DNA from: Carnegiea gigantea
Taxonomy: Eukaryota > Streptophyta > Magnoliopsida > Caryophyllales > Cactaceae
Length of the DNA stretch: 64,000 nt
Assembly (NCBI GenBank): GCA_029747015.1
Contig: JAKOGI010000835.1
Span: forward strand, 293,501 to 357,500
Direction of reading: 5' to 3'
The notes beneath the pieces were generated by a model, which worked only from the letters and a program-made list of their open reading frames with translations, did no database searches and had not been told where the DNA came from. The stretch's first letter is position 1, and every line of letters begins with the position of its first letter. The position numbers and the translations under genes are program-made. Below, in pieces: positions 46,287-56,924 of this stretch.

Positions 46287-46907
46287 TTAAGATAGGTATA
46301 GTTTATCGGCCTTTCGATCCCTGTGAATCTCCATGCCAAGTATTTTCTTGGCTGCGCCTAGATCCTTCATCTCGAACTCATCACTAAGTTGAGATTTCAA
46401 CTTGTCGATCAAGGATTTATCCTTAGAAGCAATGAGCATATCATCAACATATAGCAACAAATAAATGAAGGAACCACCAAATTGTTGAAAATCTACACAA
46501 TTGTCATAGTGACATCGTGTATACCCTTGCCTTATCATGAATGCATCAAATCATTTGTACCACTGTCTGGGAGCTTACTTAGGTCCATACAAGGACTTCT
46601 TTAGTCGACACACACTGTGTTCCTTGCCAGGAATAATAAATCCTTCAGGTTGCCTCATATAAATCTCCTCCTTCAACTCACCATGAAGGAATGTGATTTT
46701 AACATCAAGTTGCTCCAACTCCAAGTCAAATAGAGTAACAAAAGCAAGCAACACTCTAATGAAGGTTTGACGTACTACAGGAGAAAAGACTTTATTAAAG
46801 TCAATACCTTCCTTCTGGTTGCCGCCTCGAACAACCAGCCATGCTTTCCACCTTGCATCTTCAACGCCGAGAATGCCCTCCTTTCGCTTGTAGATCCACT
46901 TGGCCAT
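46287..46907 (-). pseudogene. RLC-F reverse transcriptase
   Basis: The frame 46907-46575 has AKWIYKRKEGI, DFNKVFSPVVRQTFIRVLLA, LEQLDVKITFLHGELKEEIYMRQPEGF and VCRLKKSLYG. The frame 46538-46287 has LLLYVDDMLIASKD with an intact YVDD box and MKDLGAAKKILGMEI. The two are separated by a short broken segment. Confidence 0.9.
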
Positions 46908-46979
46908 TAGAGCACGACGACCTTTCGGCAGATCACATAACTCTCAAGTCTCATTCTTGTACAGACTCTCCATTTCTTC

Positions 46980-47294
46980 TTACATAAACATAAGCCAGTT
47001 TGAGGAGTTGGGACAGGAAATGGCTTCAGAATACGAGGAAGGTTCAACACCTTCAGGTATCTCCTGTGCAATGGCTAATGCATATGCAATCAGCCCACTC
47101 TCATCATCAGCTGAGTAACGTGCAGGCTTCCTGATAGTTCTTCGTGATCTGTCACGAGCAAGATAGTAAGTATCTGTAGCCTGCTGTTCTGGACTTGGAA
47201 TGTTGGGATTGACTTCCTCAAACTGGACCTCACTACTCAAATGAGGTAATGTGTCTTCACCTTGAGGGACATCTGCAGGAATCTCAAAGTCCAC
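46980..47294 (-). pseudogene. RLC-F linker between integrase and RT
   Basis: The open - strand stretch reads EIPADVPQGEDTLPHLSSEVQFEEVNP, RRTIRKPARYSADDESGLIAYALAIAQEIPEGVEP, matching the Copia linker just before the RT domain (R.I..P.RY). Confidence 0.8.
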
Positions 47295-47312
47295 CTTCTC
47301 ACTGACATCTTC

Positions 47313-48140
47313 CTAGCTTTGAATGACCTTCTTGGAGTCAGGACACCACATCCGGTATCCCTTATATTCCGATGCATAACCTAGAAACATGCACTTGATA
47401 GCCCAAGGGGCTAACTTCCTGTTGTTAACATGTGCATAGGCAGAGCATCCAAATACTCGCAGAATATAATAGTCAACAGGATTACCTGACCAGACTTCTT
47501 CTAGAATTTTGAAGTCAATAGAGGAGTGTGGAAAACGATTCACCAAATAACAGGCCGTTGAAACAGCCTCTGCCCAGAAATCACGACGATGCCACAGGTT
47601 GGCATTGGAGAGCATACAGCGAGCTCTTTCAAGTACAGTCCGATTGATACGTTCTGCGACTCCATTTTGCTGAGGCTTTTTGACTAGGGTCTTATGTCTA
47701 GCGATACCCTAAGTGGCGCAGAACTCGTTAAAATCAGACTCGTAAAACTCAAGATCACTGTCAGTCCTGAGTTTCTTTATCTTTCTCCCAATCTGGTTCT
47801 CTACGAGGGCTTTGAATTTCTTGAACATGGGAAAAGCCTCGTTTTTCTGCCTCAAAAAATAAATCCAGACTCTTCAAGAAAAATCATCTACAAAGATCAG
47901 CATATAACGTTTTCCTCCAATAGAAGGAACTCTAGATGGGCCCCACAAGTTAGAATGTATATAATCAAGGGTACCTTTAGTACGGTGAGTAACAGCAGAA
48001 AAACTGACTCTCTTTTGTTTTCCAAAAATACAATGATCGCAGAAATCGAGTTTTCCCGTACCTTTGCTGCCAAGTAGACCTCGCTTGCTTAGAATTGTCA
48101 TTCCCTTCTCACTTATGTGGCCCAAGCGAGCATGCCACAA
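47313..48140 (-). pseudogene. RLC-F integrase, first catalytic Asp replaced
   Basis: From 48140: [20 protein letters not shown] and [14 protein letters not shown] (zinc-binding HHCC), then [17 protein letters not shown], where the usual HSD is HSN. The core continues in another frame (47870-47620) with LRTDSDLEF and QNGVAERINR, keeping the other two acidic residues. The C-terminal part 47615-47313 has WAEAVSTACYLVNRFPHSSI and RVFGCSAYAHVNNRKLAPWAIKCMFLGY. Confidence 0.88.
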
Positions 48141-48660
48141 TTAAGTAGAATCTGCTTCAGATGAGGGGGTGGTGACTGCAGCAGAACCAGTCACTGTGGA
48201 ACCTCGGAGTATGTAGAGACTCCCACGTCTTACTCCTTTTATAAGAACCAGCGCACCCTTGGAGATTTTTAGGACTCCACCTTCAGCAGAATACTTGCTC
48301 CTGTTAGATTCGAGTGTGCCAAGTGAAATAAGGTTGCGCTTAAGGTCAGGAATGTGACGGACATTGGAAAGAGTCCTCAGTACACCGTCGTGGATCTTGA
48401 TCTGAACAGTGCCAATGCATGCGATAATGCATTGAGCATTATTGCCTATGAGAATGACACCTGAATCCAATGGCTCATATGTTGAAAACCAGTCCCTATG
48501 GTGACACATATGATAGGCACAGCTGGAATCCATAACCCACTCAGTAGCACCTCTGCTGTCATTTGTGGTGACTAGTAAGATATCACCATCTGACCTAGAG
48601 TCAACAACTGCAGCTTCAGCAGATTGACTGTTTTTCTCTTCCCGTTCCTTCTTGTTCTTC
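48141..48660 (-). pseudogene. RLC-F protease and pre-integrase
   Basis: The frame 48533-48141 reads MDSSCAYHMCHHRDWFSTY, where the protease DSG/DTG is DSS, then LIGNNAQC, VRHIPDLKRNLISLGTLES and GALVLIKGVRRGSLYILRGST (GAG-pre-integrase). Upstream to 48660 the frame is Ser/Glu/Lys-rich and leads from gag. Confidence 0.85.
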
Positions 48661-48665
48661 AGTTT

Positions 48666-49180
48666 CTAACATTTCGCGGCCAGATACCCTGACTTTCTGC
48701 AGTACTTGCAGAGTTTGCTGGATTTACGGCCTTTCGACTTTGATCTGGAGTTTCTCCTCTGTGTACCCTCCTTTTCAGAGGATCTTCCTCTTACAAACAA
48801 ACCTTCTGCTTTGTCATCAAAATGCACTTCAAGATCAAACTTTTCCTTGGATAGTAAGTTAAACTTAACATCCTCAAAAGATAAAGTGTCGTTGTTGCTA
48901 TATAACAAAATTTCCTTGAAGTGTTTATAGGAGGAGGGCAAAGAGACAACCAGCAATATAGCCTTATTCTCATCCTCAATCTTTACATCTAAACTTTCGA
49001 GATTAACAATAATTGAATTAAAATCGTTTAGATGTTTTTGAACAGGAGTACCTTCAGCCATCTTGAAAGTGTACAACCTTTCCTTTAAACGGATCTTGTT
49101 AGTGAGACTCTTCATCATGTAGAGTTCCTCTAGACGAACCTAAAGCCCTGCTGTAGTTGTTTTATCAAGCACTTCTCGCA
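48666..49180 (-). pseudogene. RLC-F gag C-terminal part
   Basis: From the RLG-G junction: REVLDKTTTAGL, a stop, VRLEELYMMKSLTNKIRLKERLYTFKMAEG, HLNDFNSIIVNLESLDVKIEDENKAILLVVSLP and a zinc knuckle CKYCRKSGYLAAKC, in which the usual His is Tyr. The Lys/Ser/Arg-rich stretch before it is typical of Tork gags. Confidence 0.88.
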
Positions 49181-49570
49181 AGACATGTAACGCCCCCAAA
49201 AGCTAATGCTGCCTATCTTAGCTTAACCACGAATTTATTAATCTGCAGCGGAAGACTTTTGTTTTGAAGGGAGGCATTACCGCCAATCCAGATTAGAACA
49301 AGGCTATCTAATTTAGTAAACAACTGAAATGACCTCAGACAAGTATTTATCTCTTCATACTATTTGTTCCTCATGTGGTAACTTTGAGGTACTAATGCGA
49401 AGTATTATTGTCCTCAGATTTCAAAGAAATGGCAACCGTAACCTCTCAGTTACTCACCTATCATCACTGTGAGCGCTAACTGGCTAGTAATCAGTAGATG
49501 TCCCTTGTTTTAGCGGCTTTCTAGTTTCTCAGAAGAATTACGGAGAATTACTGTTCCCTTCTTCCCATAC

Positions 49571-51084
49571 CTAAAACAGAAAACATGAAAACATGCGAAT
49601 GATGAGCCGAAGCTCAGCACGTGCATTCCTATGCGGTAAAATAAGTTGTGGTAAATGAGTTGGGTCGGCCGCATTTCAAACCATTTTTGCTTTACAAACA
49701 GGAGAGAGAGAATGCGTAAGTAAAATGGATCTGCTGATTGTTATCTGAAAGTGGACCCCTTGATCGATGTACATCTTGAAACGATCATACGTTGGGTGCT
49801 CACCCCCCAGGCCGATCGAGAAGCCTGAGTTGACACCGCGTGCGGGTATATTGGTCGGTATAAGCCTTGATAGTTGCTGGGTATAAGCCCTGATGATGAT
49901 TGGCGGGGCCACTTGTTTATCTGACAAAACATTGAGAAATTGATTCATTAAATGAATCTTATATTAATTTTGCATTGCTGAGAACACTGTGAGTTTTTGA
50001 AGAGCACAGGCAATGTACGTACCTGGTCTTTGAGATTCCCTCTCCTTTGTAATGAAAAATATGCGCTGGCAGTTTGAACCGACAAATGTGGCCTCCTTCC
50101 TGCTTTACATATGTAATTCTCTTGTGATTAGTGTAAGGTTATGAAATTTGTTGAGATTTCTTGGTTTGATCGATAATTTGAATTCCGTGAGCCATGTACT
50201 AATTATTAGCATATAGAAGGTTATTGACTTGACTCTACTTTATTTTATTTTCATCCCTGTCCTTGAATATCTTGTTTTAATAGATAATTTAAATCCCTGT
50301 CTTTTATACGGCAAACACTTGTTTAATGAACGTGATAAACGTGTAATAGGGTAACGGCGTTGTCACTACCGTATTCTTATAAGTGGTATAATTTTGTTAC
50401 TTGTCCTTACTTTGTTACATTATTAACATTATGGGTCATTATTAGTAACGTTTATCTTTTTGGTCATTGCATAATTTAAATTTTGGCCATTTTATTGTTA
50501 TCCGAATTATTAACGTGCTTGGTATAATTACTGGCTCCTTAGTATAAATGACATATTCATGACAGTCTCTGTTATGGTCATAACTCTGGGACGTTTTGTG
50601 ATGACCTTAGTCCGGACATGAGCTCTTTTTCCGAGAACGTTACGTAATGAACTCATATAGTCACATTTTGCCAGCCCTAATTTTTCCTATCGTACCCATT
50701 AATATTCCTAACATACACATTTAGAATTTATGACTCTCAAAGTGTATCTTTAAAATCCATGAACTTTATCACAAATTTGCAAATAATATGTATATTCTTC
50801 CGAAAAATTATCACAATGTTGTCCAACCCAATAGCTCCCAATAATCAAAGCATTAACTGATCTTCAGCATGAAGTTATCAGGTAAATTTTTCCTCAATTT
50901 CATAACTTTGAAACTATAGTGAATGCATTCATATCATACTTAACAACTCACAATACCTCAATCGTTACAATTAATCATGAACTTATATTATTGACATCTA
51001 CCGCTTGACATGAATATCTTTAATATACTAAATCATAAAATATCAAATGCAAATTTTTAAATCGAGGAACCAAGAATTACTCAC
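49571..51084 (-). other. Putative leader intron in the RLG-G 3' LTR
   Basis: The - strand CGAG|GTGAGTAATTC at 51084 is a near-ideal plant 5' splice site right after the GA-rich leader. At 49603-49620 the motif GTGCTGAGCTTCGGCTCA offers a branch-point-like GCTCA 32 nt before TTTTCTGTTTTAG|GTATGG (AG at 49571-49572). This is preserved in the 5' LTR at the same relative positions. Splicing itself is not shown. Confidence 0.45.
49676..49948 (-). other. 90-codon frame conserved in both RLG-G LTRs
   Basis: The frame stays open in both LTR copies (also 57691-57419) with the core NSGFSIGLGGEHPTYDRFK. It falls in the putative intron, over the LTR block that is also alignable with the solo LTR at 24140-24390, where no frame is kept. 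I think it is conserved as DNA or RNA rather than as protein. Confidence 0.4.
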
Positions 51085-51303
51085 CTCGAAGTTGCTCCAG
51101 AATCCAAAACTTTAATCTCCTCTTCCTCCTTTTTTTTTTCCCTTTTTCCTTTCCTCTTTCTCTCTCCTCTTTCTCTCTCTCTCTCTCTTCCTTTCTCTCT
51201 CCTCTCTCTTCTCTCTCTCTCTCTTCCTTTCTCTCTCCTCTCTCTTCTTCCCCCCTCCCTTTGCTCGTGTGTGTGTGTGAGTGGTGTGAGATGAGAGCCC
51301 CCC

Positions 51304-51309
<6 letters not shown>

Positions 51310-51346
<37 letters not shown>
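51310..51346 (-). promoter_or_regulatory. (AT)n TATA tract of the RLG-G 3' LTR
   Basis: It is in the promoter position, downstream of the W-box cluster and upstream of the leader in the - strand reading. The other LTR has the shorter TATATATATATA at 59038-59050. Confidence 0.55.
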
Positions 51347-51348
<2 letters not shown>

Positions 51349-51448
51349 GCAAAGGCAAAATGATAAAACTAGATTTTTTTCTTTTTTCTTTTTTTTTGTT
51401 TTTTGGGGAAAAATCTGGAAATTTTTTTTTGGGGGAATAATTTGGAAC

Positions 51449-51515
51449 TTTGACCGCCTTTGACCAACCTTGATCGGTCAAAGTCAGTTTGACCAGTCAA
51501 ACAGACTTTGATCGT
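51449..51515 (-). promoter_or_regulatory. W-box (TTGAC) cluster in RLG-G U3
   Basis: At least five TTGACC/TTGACT cores in both orientations lie within about 55 bp, partly as inverted pairs (for example TGATCGGTCAAAGTCAGTTT). WRKY transcription factors bind TTGAC[CT]. The 5' LTR has an equivalent cluster at 59138-59205. Confidence 0.6.
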
Positions 51516-51799
51516 ATTTTTTTTTTTAAAACTTTGGATGCCAAATTTTGAAAGACATTTTTATGGTAACAGACGTTCAATTATCCCTTTAGAATTTTAA
51601 TGAATTATTCTATGAGTGACCAAAATCTATTTCCGAGGCTATTCTGCCGGTTCAACCCGCAATGGTACAAATACATATGAAGAAAATGCCGAATTGAAAT
51701 GAGAAAATAACGGATTGAAATGCCTGGGCCCAACTTGATTAATTTATAATCAAGATGATTCAATGTAGTTACTATGAACATTAGGGTCGGGTCGTTACA

Positions 51800-51816
51800 G
51801 CCTTCCCCCCTTAAAA
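51800..51816 (-). other. Polypurine tract of RLG-G
   Basis: The - strand TTTTAAGGGGGGAAGGC directly precedes the LTR start TGTAACGACCC. Confidence 0.85.
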
Positions 51817-54800
51817 TAAGTTTCGTCCTCGAAACTGACAGGTTGGAAGAAACGCACACCGTACTACAACTAAGTACGGGCATTGGCTTCATTATGGTAA
51901 CAGGATATGGAGTAGGAACATAATTCCTGAGTTGTGGGGTGTGAGAATATTTGGTATATGTTTGTGAACTGACCTGCTTAGGTGTAAATTAGGCGTCATT
52001 TTGTGCAGTGCATACTTGGGGGATATCTCTGAAACTTCTTCCATATCATTTTTGAAGTTCCTGTAAGATCTCGTGAAGTTCAGTGGAACATTTTGAGTTT
52101 GGTGATTCTTAGAAGCATTTTGAAGAAGTGTATAAAGAGTAATATTGAAGATTGAGTGAGACTGATCATGCAGTTATGTTGTGCATCTTGGGCCAAGTCA
52201 TTTAAGGGGAAATACATATTCACGGACTTCCGTGGAGTTTTTTAGTTTAGAAAGAAGGTAGCTATGTAGGAGCTTGATTGGGAGCTTTGCCTCAATTGGG
52301 AATCAAGAAAGTATCGAACTTAGTGGGCTTAGGAGTCTATTGGATTTAATGACTCACTTGGGGTGAAATTCTAGATAGTATATGAAAGGTGGGGAAAGCT
52401 GTGACTTGGATTTGGCCTGTGCAAGCTCCTGTGAAAAACAAATCAATATGTATAGTATACCTATGGATGAGAGCAATGGCTATGGTGGCGAGGTGAGTCA
52501 TTGCCTATGACAGAACAAGATAGTGAAGTTAATACAAATAAGGGATTGTTATAGAATGGCTAAACGAAAGATGGCCATGAATTTTCAAGAATCTAAGGAT
52601 AGAAGGTGAGTTATCACTCGAATGTGTTGCTTTGTCACTATTGTGTGTAGCTTTTGAATATGCGAGTTTGAAACCTGTTTGTCCTATGGTCGTGGATTTA
52701 ATTTCTTGAAGCTTATTCCCATAACTACCATAATGTAAAACTTTGCGTTCCAATGAGTTCGAATGAACTTTTGTTTTTGTGTATGTCCATGGGTTCGTCC
52801 GTTTGGTGAGGGTGTCATGTTTGTTTAGGGCTTTTGAGCGTGTCTGATTGAAATTTTTGGCATTAGAGATTTGGCTTAGATGAAGTGAACGCGGATGGGG
52901 GTGGCATACAGGTAATGTTTGATAACAATATTGAAAGAACAAGTATAGAAAATAGATGGAATGAAGAATATACTTCTTAATTAGGAGTTTATAGAGACCG
53001 AAAGAGCTAAATGCGGTCGGCGAGCATGGCTTTGGGTGAGAAGAGAATCGAGACAAGTCAAGTAGATAGTAAGTTAAACACTTTTAACAGTATCTTTGGA
53101 TGGCTTTATGAATGAGGGGCCGAATAAGTGGTTGCCAGTCATTTGGAGATGGAGTGTAGATGGAGAGCTTGTTTTATTGGAGAGAAAATTCCTGAGTCAT
53201 ATCGGTTGGCAGATACAATCATTATCAGGTTTTCTTAGTCCGATTAGGTAGTAAAAAGGTTGACTTGCAGCTCCATGGAATGGACAAGGAAAGAATCTAA
53301 GTATCCAACAAGGTGACCGTTTAGCCAGCATCAACATGACGGTGTTGATAGATGAATTTGGGTTTGGAATGAGTAGGGTGTAAAATAGGCAATATGTACG
53401 AGTTTACGTAAGATAACAAGGAGGCATAGAGAAGAGTCGAGTAGATATTTTAAGAAATAGGATTTTAAAACAAGAAAATTGGTGGGCTATAACAGTTACT
53501 GATCACTTGCACTAGTTTGAGAGTGTAGCTGTATTTCTAACTTGGGTCAAGATGTGCAGGCTTACTACCATAAATAAACGGGGTACAATATGTATGGACA
53601 TAAATACTCTTCTAGCGAAATGAGGAAGAGAAAAAAGATGATCAAAAGCATTAGAATATTGACAAGCACTTAAAATTGAGCAAGAACGGACTCAATATTT
53701 AACAAGTTTTCAAAGTCTTGGTGGGTGATCCTGGAAATGGGTACGAACACTCATAAGGAAGCACCAACTTTCCAAAAGTTTAAAAGTAAAGAAGGATTAG
53801 ATAACGGTGAAGAAAGCAACACTTAACGATGAGGCAAGTTCATCAATTATAAGAAATGACAGATATAACAGTATTAATGCAAAAGGTAGATTAATCAACA
53901 AGGTCTCGGATGCCAATTAAGATCTTTTTAGGTAATTGTTCGGGGGTGAGAGGGGGTAAGGTAGCAATGAGACGATATCAATGCAGAGATCGAGCTGGTT
54001 AAGGGGGAATTGATTACTGACGAAAAGTATTGGAATGGTCACTGATGTGACAGTTTCATAAAAGGAACTGATGGCAAATTTCGAAATGATGGGTAATTGA
54101 AACATTACTCTGATGTGGATAGAGTGCAAATAACTAGAAGCGTAAACAATTTAAGAACGGGGGGCAATAAAAATAAGATGATTTTAATAGTAAAATGAGC
54201 TATGTATGGAGTGATGGGATGTTAAGAGTAAGAAAGATCACATTACTATTGAAATAATGGTCGCAAAAAGTAAATTGAGAGTTTTATCGAAGGGCACAAA
54301 GGACCGATTTGGAAGATGATGGATAGTAAAGTTATTACCATGATGAAGTAAAAGTAAGCGATAAGTGTAAATAATTTAGATATAGAGGGCAATAAGAGTG
54401 AAAGAATTCCAATCATTGATTATACAGAATCACAACTTTGTGCATGAATCCAAAACCAAAATGGTAGGAGAGTAGTTATCCATGTAATGATTGGATGTTA
54501 GGGGGGAAAGAAAAGATCACATCATCATTGAATTAATGGCTCTGGTGAATGAGCGGAACATAGGTAATCAGTGGATGCATTAGAGAGACGTGATTTATCA
54601 TAATGGTAGGGATTTCCTTATAGACATTAAAGTCTTGAGAAAATTCAATGAAAGAATTGGTGATGAAGTATTGCTGCGATAATTAAATAGTCTGTAGAGC
54701 TTAATGTAAATGAAAGGAATTACAAATTAGAGTATGTTATGGCATACCAAGAGGGTGGCCAGCTTTAGGTGGTAGCCAAAGAGATCAAGAAGGATGCTAA

Positions 54801-56910
54801 CTTAGGCAGTAATATCTGACAAGGGGGCCTATTATCAATTGTGCAAAGGTTAGTGGACTCCCATTTGGTTCAATACTGGTATCACAATACTGAGATTCAT
54901 GCTGATGACGTTTTGAGGATTTGAGAAGATCAAAGGAAAGGTGCCTGGATTTCAGTCGATACACAGTTATCTCATGGATTTTAATATTCCACAATTCGTT
55001 GTTGTTTGAACCTGACGTTGTGTTACAATAATGCTTTTTGAAATTTGACATCTCATCCTCATAGAATCACTTGTAATACCTCCATAAAGTCCATGCAACA
55101 GATAGATATATGTATGCTTAATTCACCTTTTCAATTTCTTACCGACATATTCTATAATGCGTCAATAGTCCCCAAAGTTCAATTCTAATAATCATTGTAC
55201 TTATTATACTTCTCCAATGATTACTTGTCTCCCAGAATCTTATCTACTCTTGGCAATAAGGTCCAATGATTATGCTTCCACACTCAAAAACAACAACCCA
55301 TCGATATATTTGGTATATCCTCAAGCCTCTCCCCTACGGTTTCACTTTTGTAGATGATCGTCTTTTCCTGATCGTTGTTAATTCCAAAAGCTTGCTTATC
55401 AAATTACCTGATGCTCCACAAGGCATAATCTTCCCCCCCTTAAATTATTTTACTCAATCTAATGAGTATTGCTGAGCCTCTCAATACTCATGACCTAACC
55501 CATAATAAGAGACATTATTAATACCGTCTCCTTAGAATCTCTTAATACTTATTGAACTTCAGCTGTCAACCCAAGTAAGCTTCTGTACATAATCAAACTT
55601 GTTGACCTCACTACACTTTGTAATAATTTTTTATTTTTATTTTTTATTTTTTATTTTTTTATTTTTTTATTATTTTATTTTTTTTTGTAATACCCATAGA
55701 AATTTCTGAAAATATCTCCAAATGGGTGCTGCTTGATGGCCTGCATTAGAAAATCCATATCTTTTATTCCCGATCTGCAAAGAAGATGTAAAACCTCAAT
55801 ATGAAAAGATCATAATGTCCACTAAAACTTTTATTGAGGACACGAAGCATGATTCACATAGTAAGGTTCCTAAAATTAGGATAGAACACAGGCGTGCACA
55901 ATCCCAACTTCGATGTATTCTGCGCAGTCTTCAGTAAAGTGGCCATAACTTTGTGTACACAACTCAAAATTGAGTAATTCCAGAGCTTATTGAAAGCTAA
56001 CTCCTCAAGCTATCATTAAACCAAAAAGCATGAATTTTTGATATGTCAATTGATACCAATTTTCTCCCAAAGTAACCCATGTTTCAGGTCTATTGAAAGC
56101 GCAATAACCACATATTTGTAAACTTTTCTTCACATAACCATTCACTAAAATCACTCTTGAACTCATGTGGATTGGCATACACATCTTGATATTTATTACC
56201 AATGTCAAAGAGCACAAAATCTCATCATTACACCCTAAACTTGCATGATCCTGAACAGTTTTAAGTATTATTTGCCTTCAAGTGTCCTCGAATATATGCT
56301 ATCTAAAACCCATTCATGGAAATCTCCAAGTACCTGTAAATTTTGATTAATAGGTGTAGTCATCGTCGACCCAAGCGCACTATAGAATTATCTCTCATAC
56401 ACATCCTTGATGTGGATTGCTCAAATGGAGGTATATGAGCGTCTATGATCTAGGTCAACGATCTAAATTTCAGAACGTCCACCACACATTTGTTACTAAC
56501 GACCTTGGTCACTGCCGCCTATGCATCTAAGGTAAAGAATAATGACTCATCCGCACCTAGTAGTTGATAGCCCCATAGGTTCGCATACTTTATAGACGCC
56601 TTAACAACACCTTATTGGGGTAACATCCTATCTTGACCCATACATCATTATTAGATCAGTTTGTATCACATAGGCTATTAAATTGCCCAACGGGACTGAA
56701 TTGCCTAACAGGACCTTTCCTACTCAATGATTATGGTAAAGCATCCACGACACTGTGATAGGCTCTCAGCACTCTTATTCCTGTAACTTTGCGATATACC
56801 CAAAACATCCCCGTGATGCACTTAGACATATGAACTCCTGGTCACATATTTATCTTGCCGCTCTAGCCTACCTTATAGGCATTCCTATAGCTCACAGTGA
56901 TGCTAAATCT
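51817..56910 (-). other. Non-coding interior of RLG-G
   Basis: No gag, protease, RT, RNase H, integrase or chromodomain motif could be read on either strand. The longest open stretch (175 codons, 53056-52529, - strand) resembles nothing I recognise. From about 51900 to 54800 the + strand is purine-rich, then the composition changes near 55060. A T-rich TTTTTATTTTT tract lies at 55626-55687. The end nearest the primer site may contain packaging signals, as in other LARDs. Confidence 0.55.
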
Positions 56911-56924
56911 GGGCTCTGATACCA
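56911..56924 (-). other. Primer-binding site of RLG-G
   Basis: The - strand TGGTATCAGAGCCC is a perfect initiator tRNA-Met complement four bases from the 5' LTR end (56929). Confidence 0.92.

Larger units (their letters stand above)
49186..51799 (-). repeat. 3' LTR of RLG-G
   Basis: It pairs with 56929-59495 and lies next to the polypurine tract. From its - strand start it holds a W-box-rich U3 (51449-51515), an (AT)n TATA tract (51310-51346), a GA-rich leader (51260-51130), a donor-like site (51084) and an acceptor-like site (49571). The AT tract is about 37 bp here versus 13 bp in the 5' LTR. Confidence 0.92.

Noticed and set aside
51077..51481. Lys/Glu/Arg-rich protein in the RLG-G LTR
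   Set aside because: It translates the GA-rich leader and AT tract; the frame differs between the two LTRs.
52529..53056. A 175-residue protein in the RLG-G interior
   Set aside because: It has no recognisable domain, lies in a strand-skewed non-coding interior where long pyrimidine-rich frames arise by chance, and starts without supporting context.
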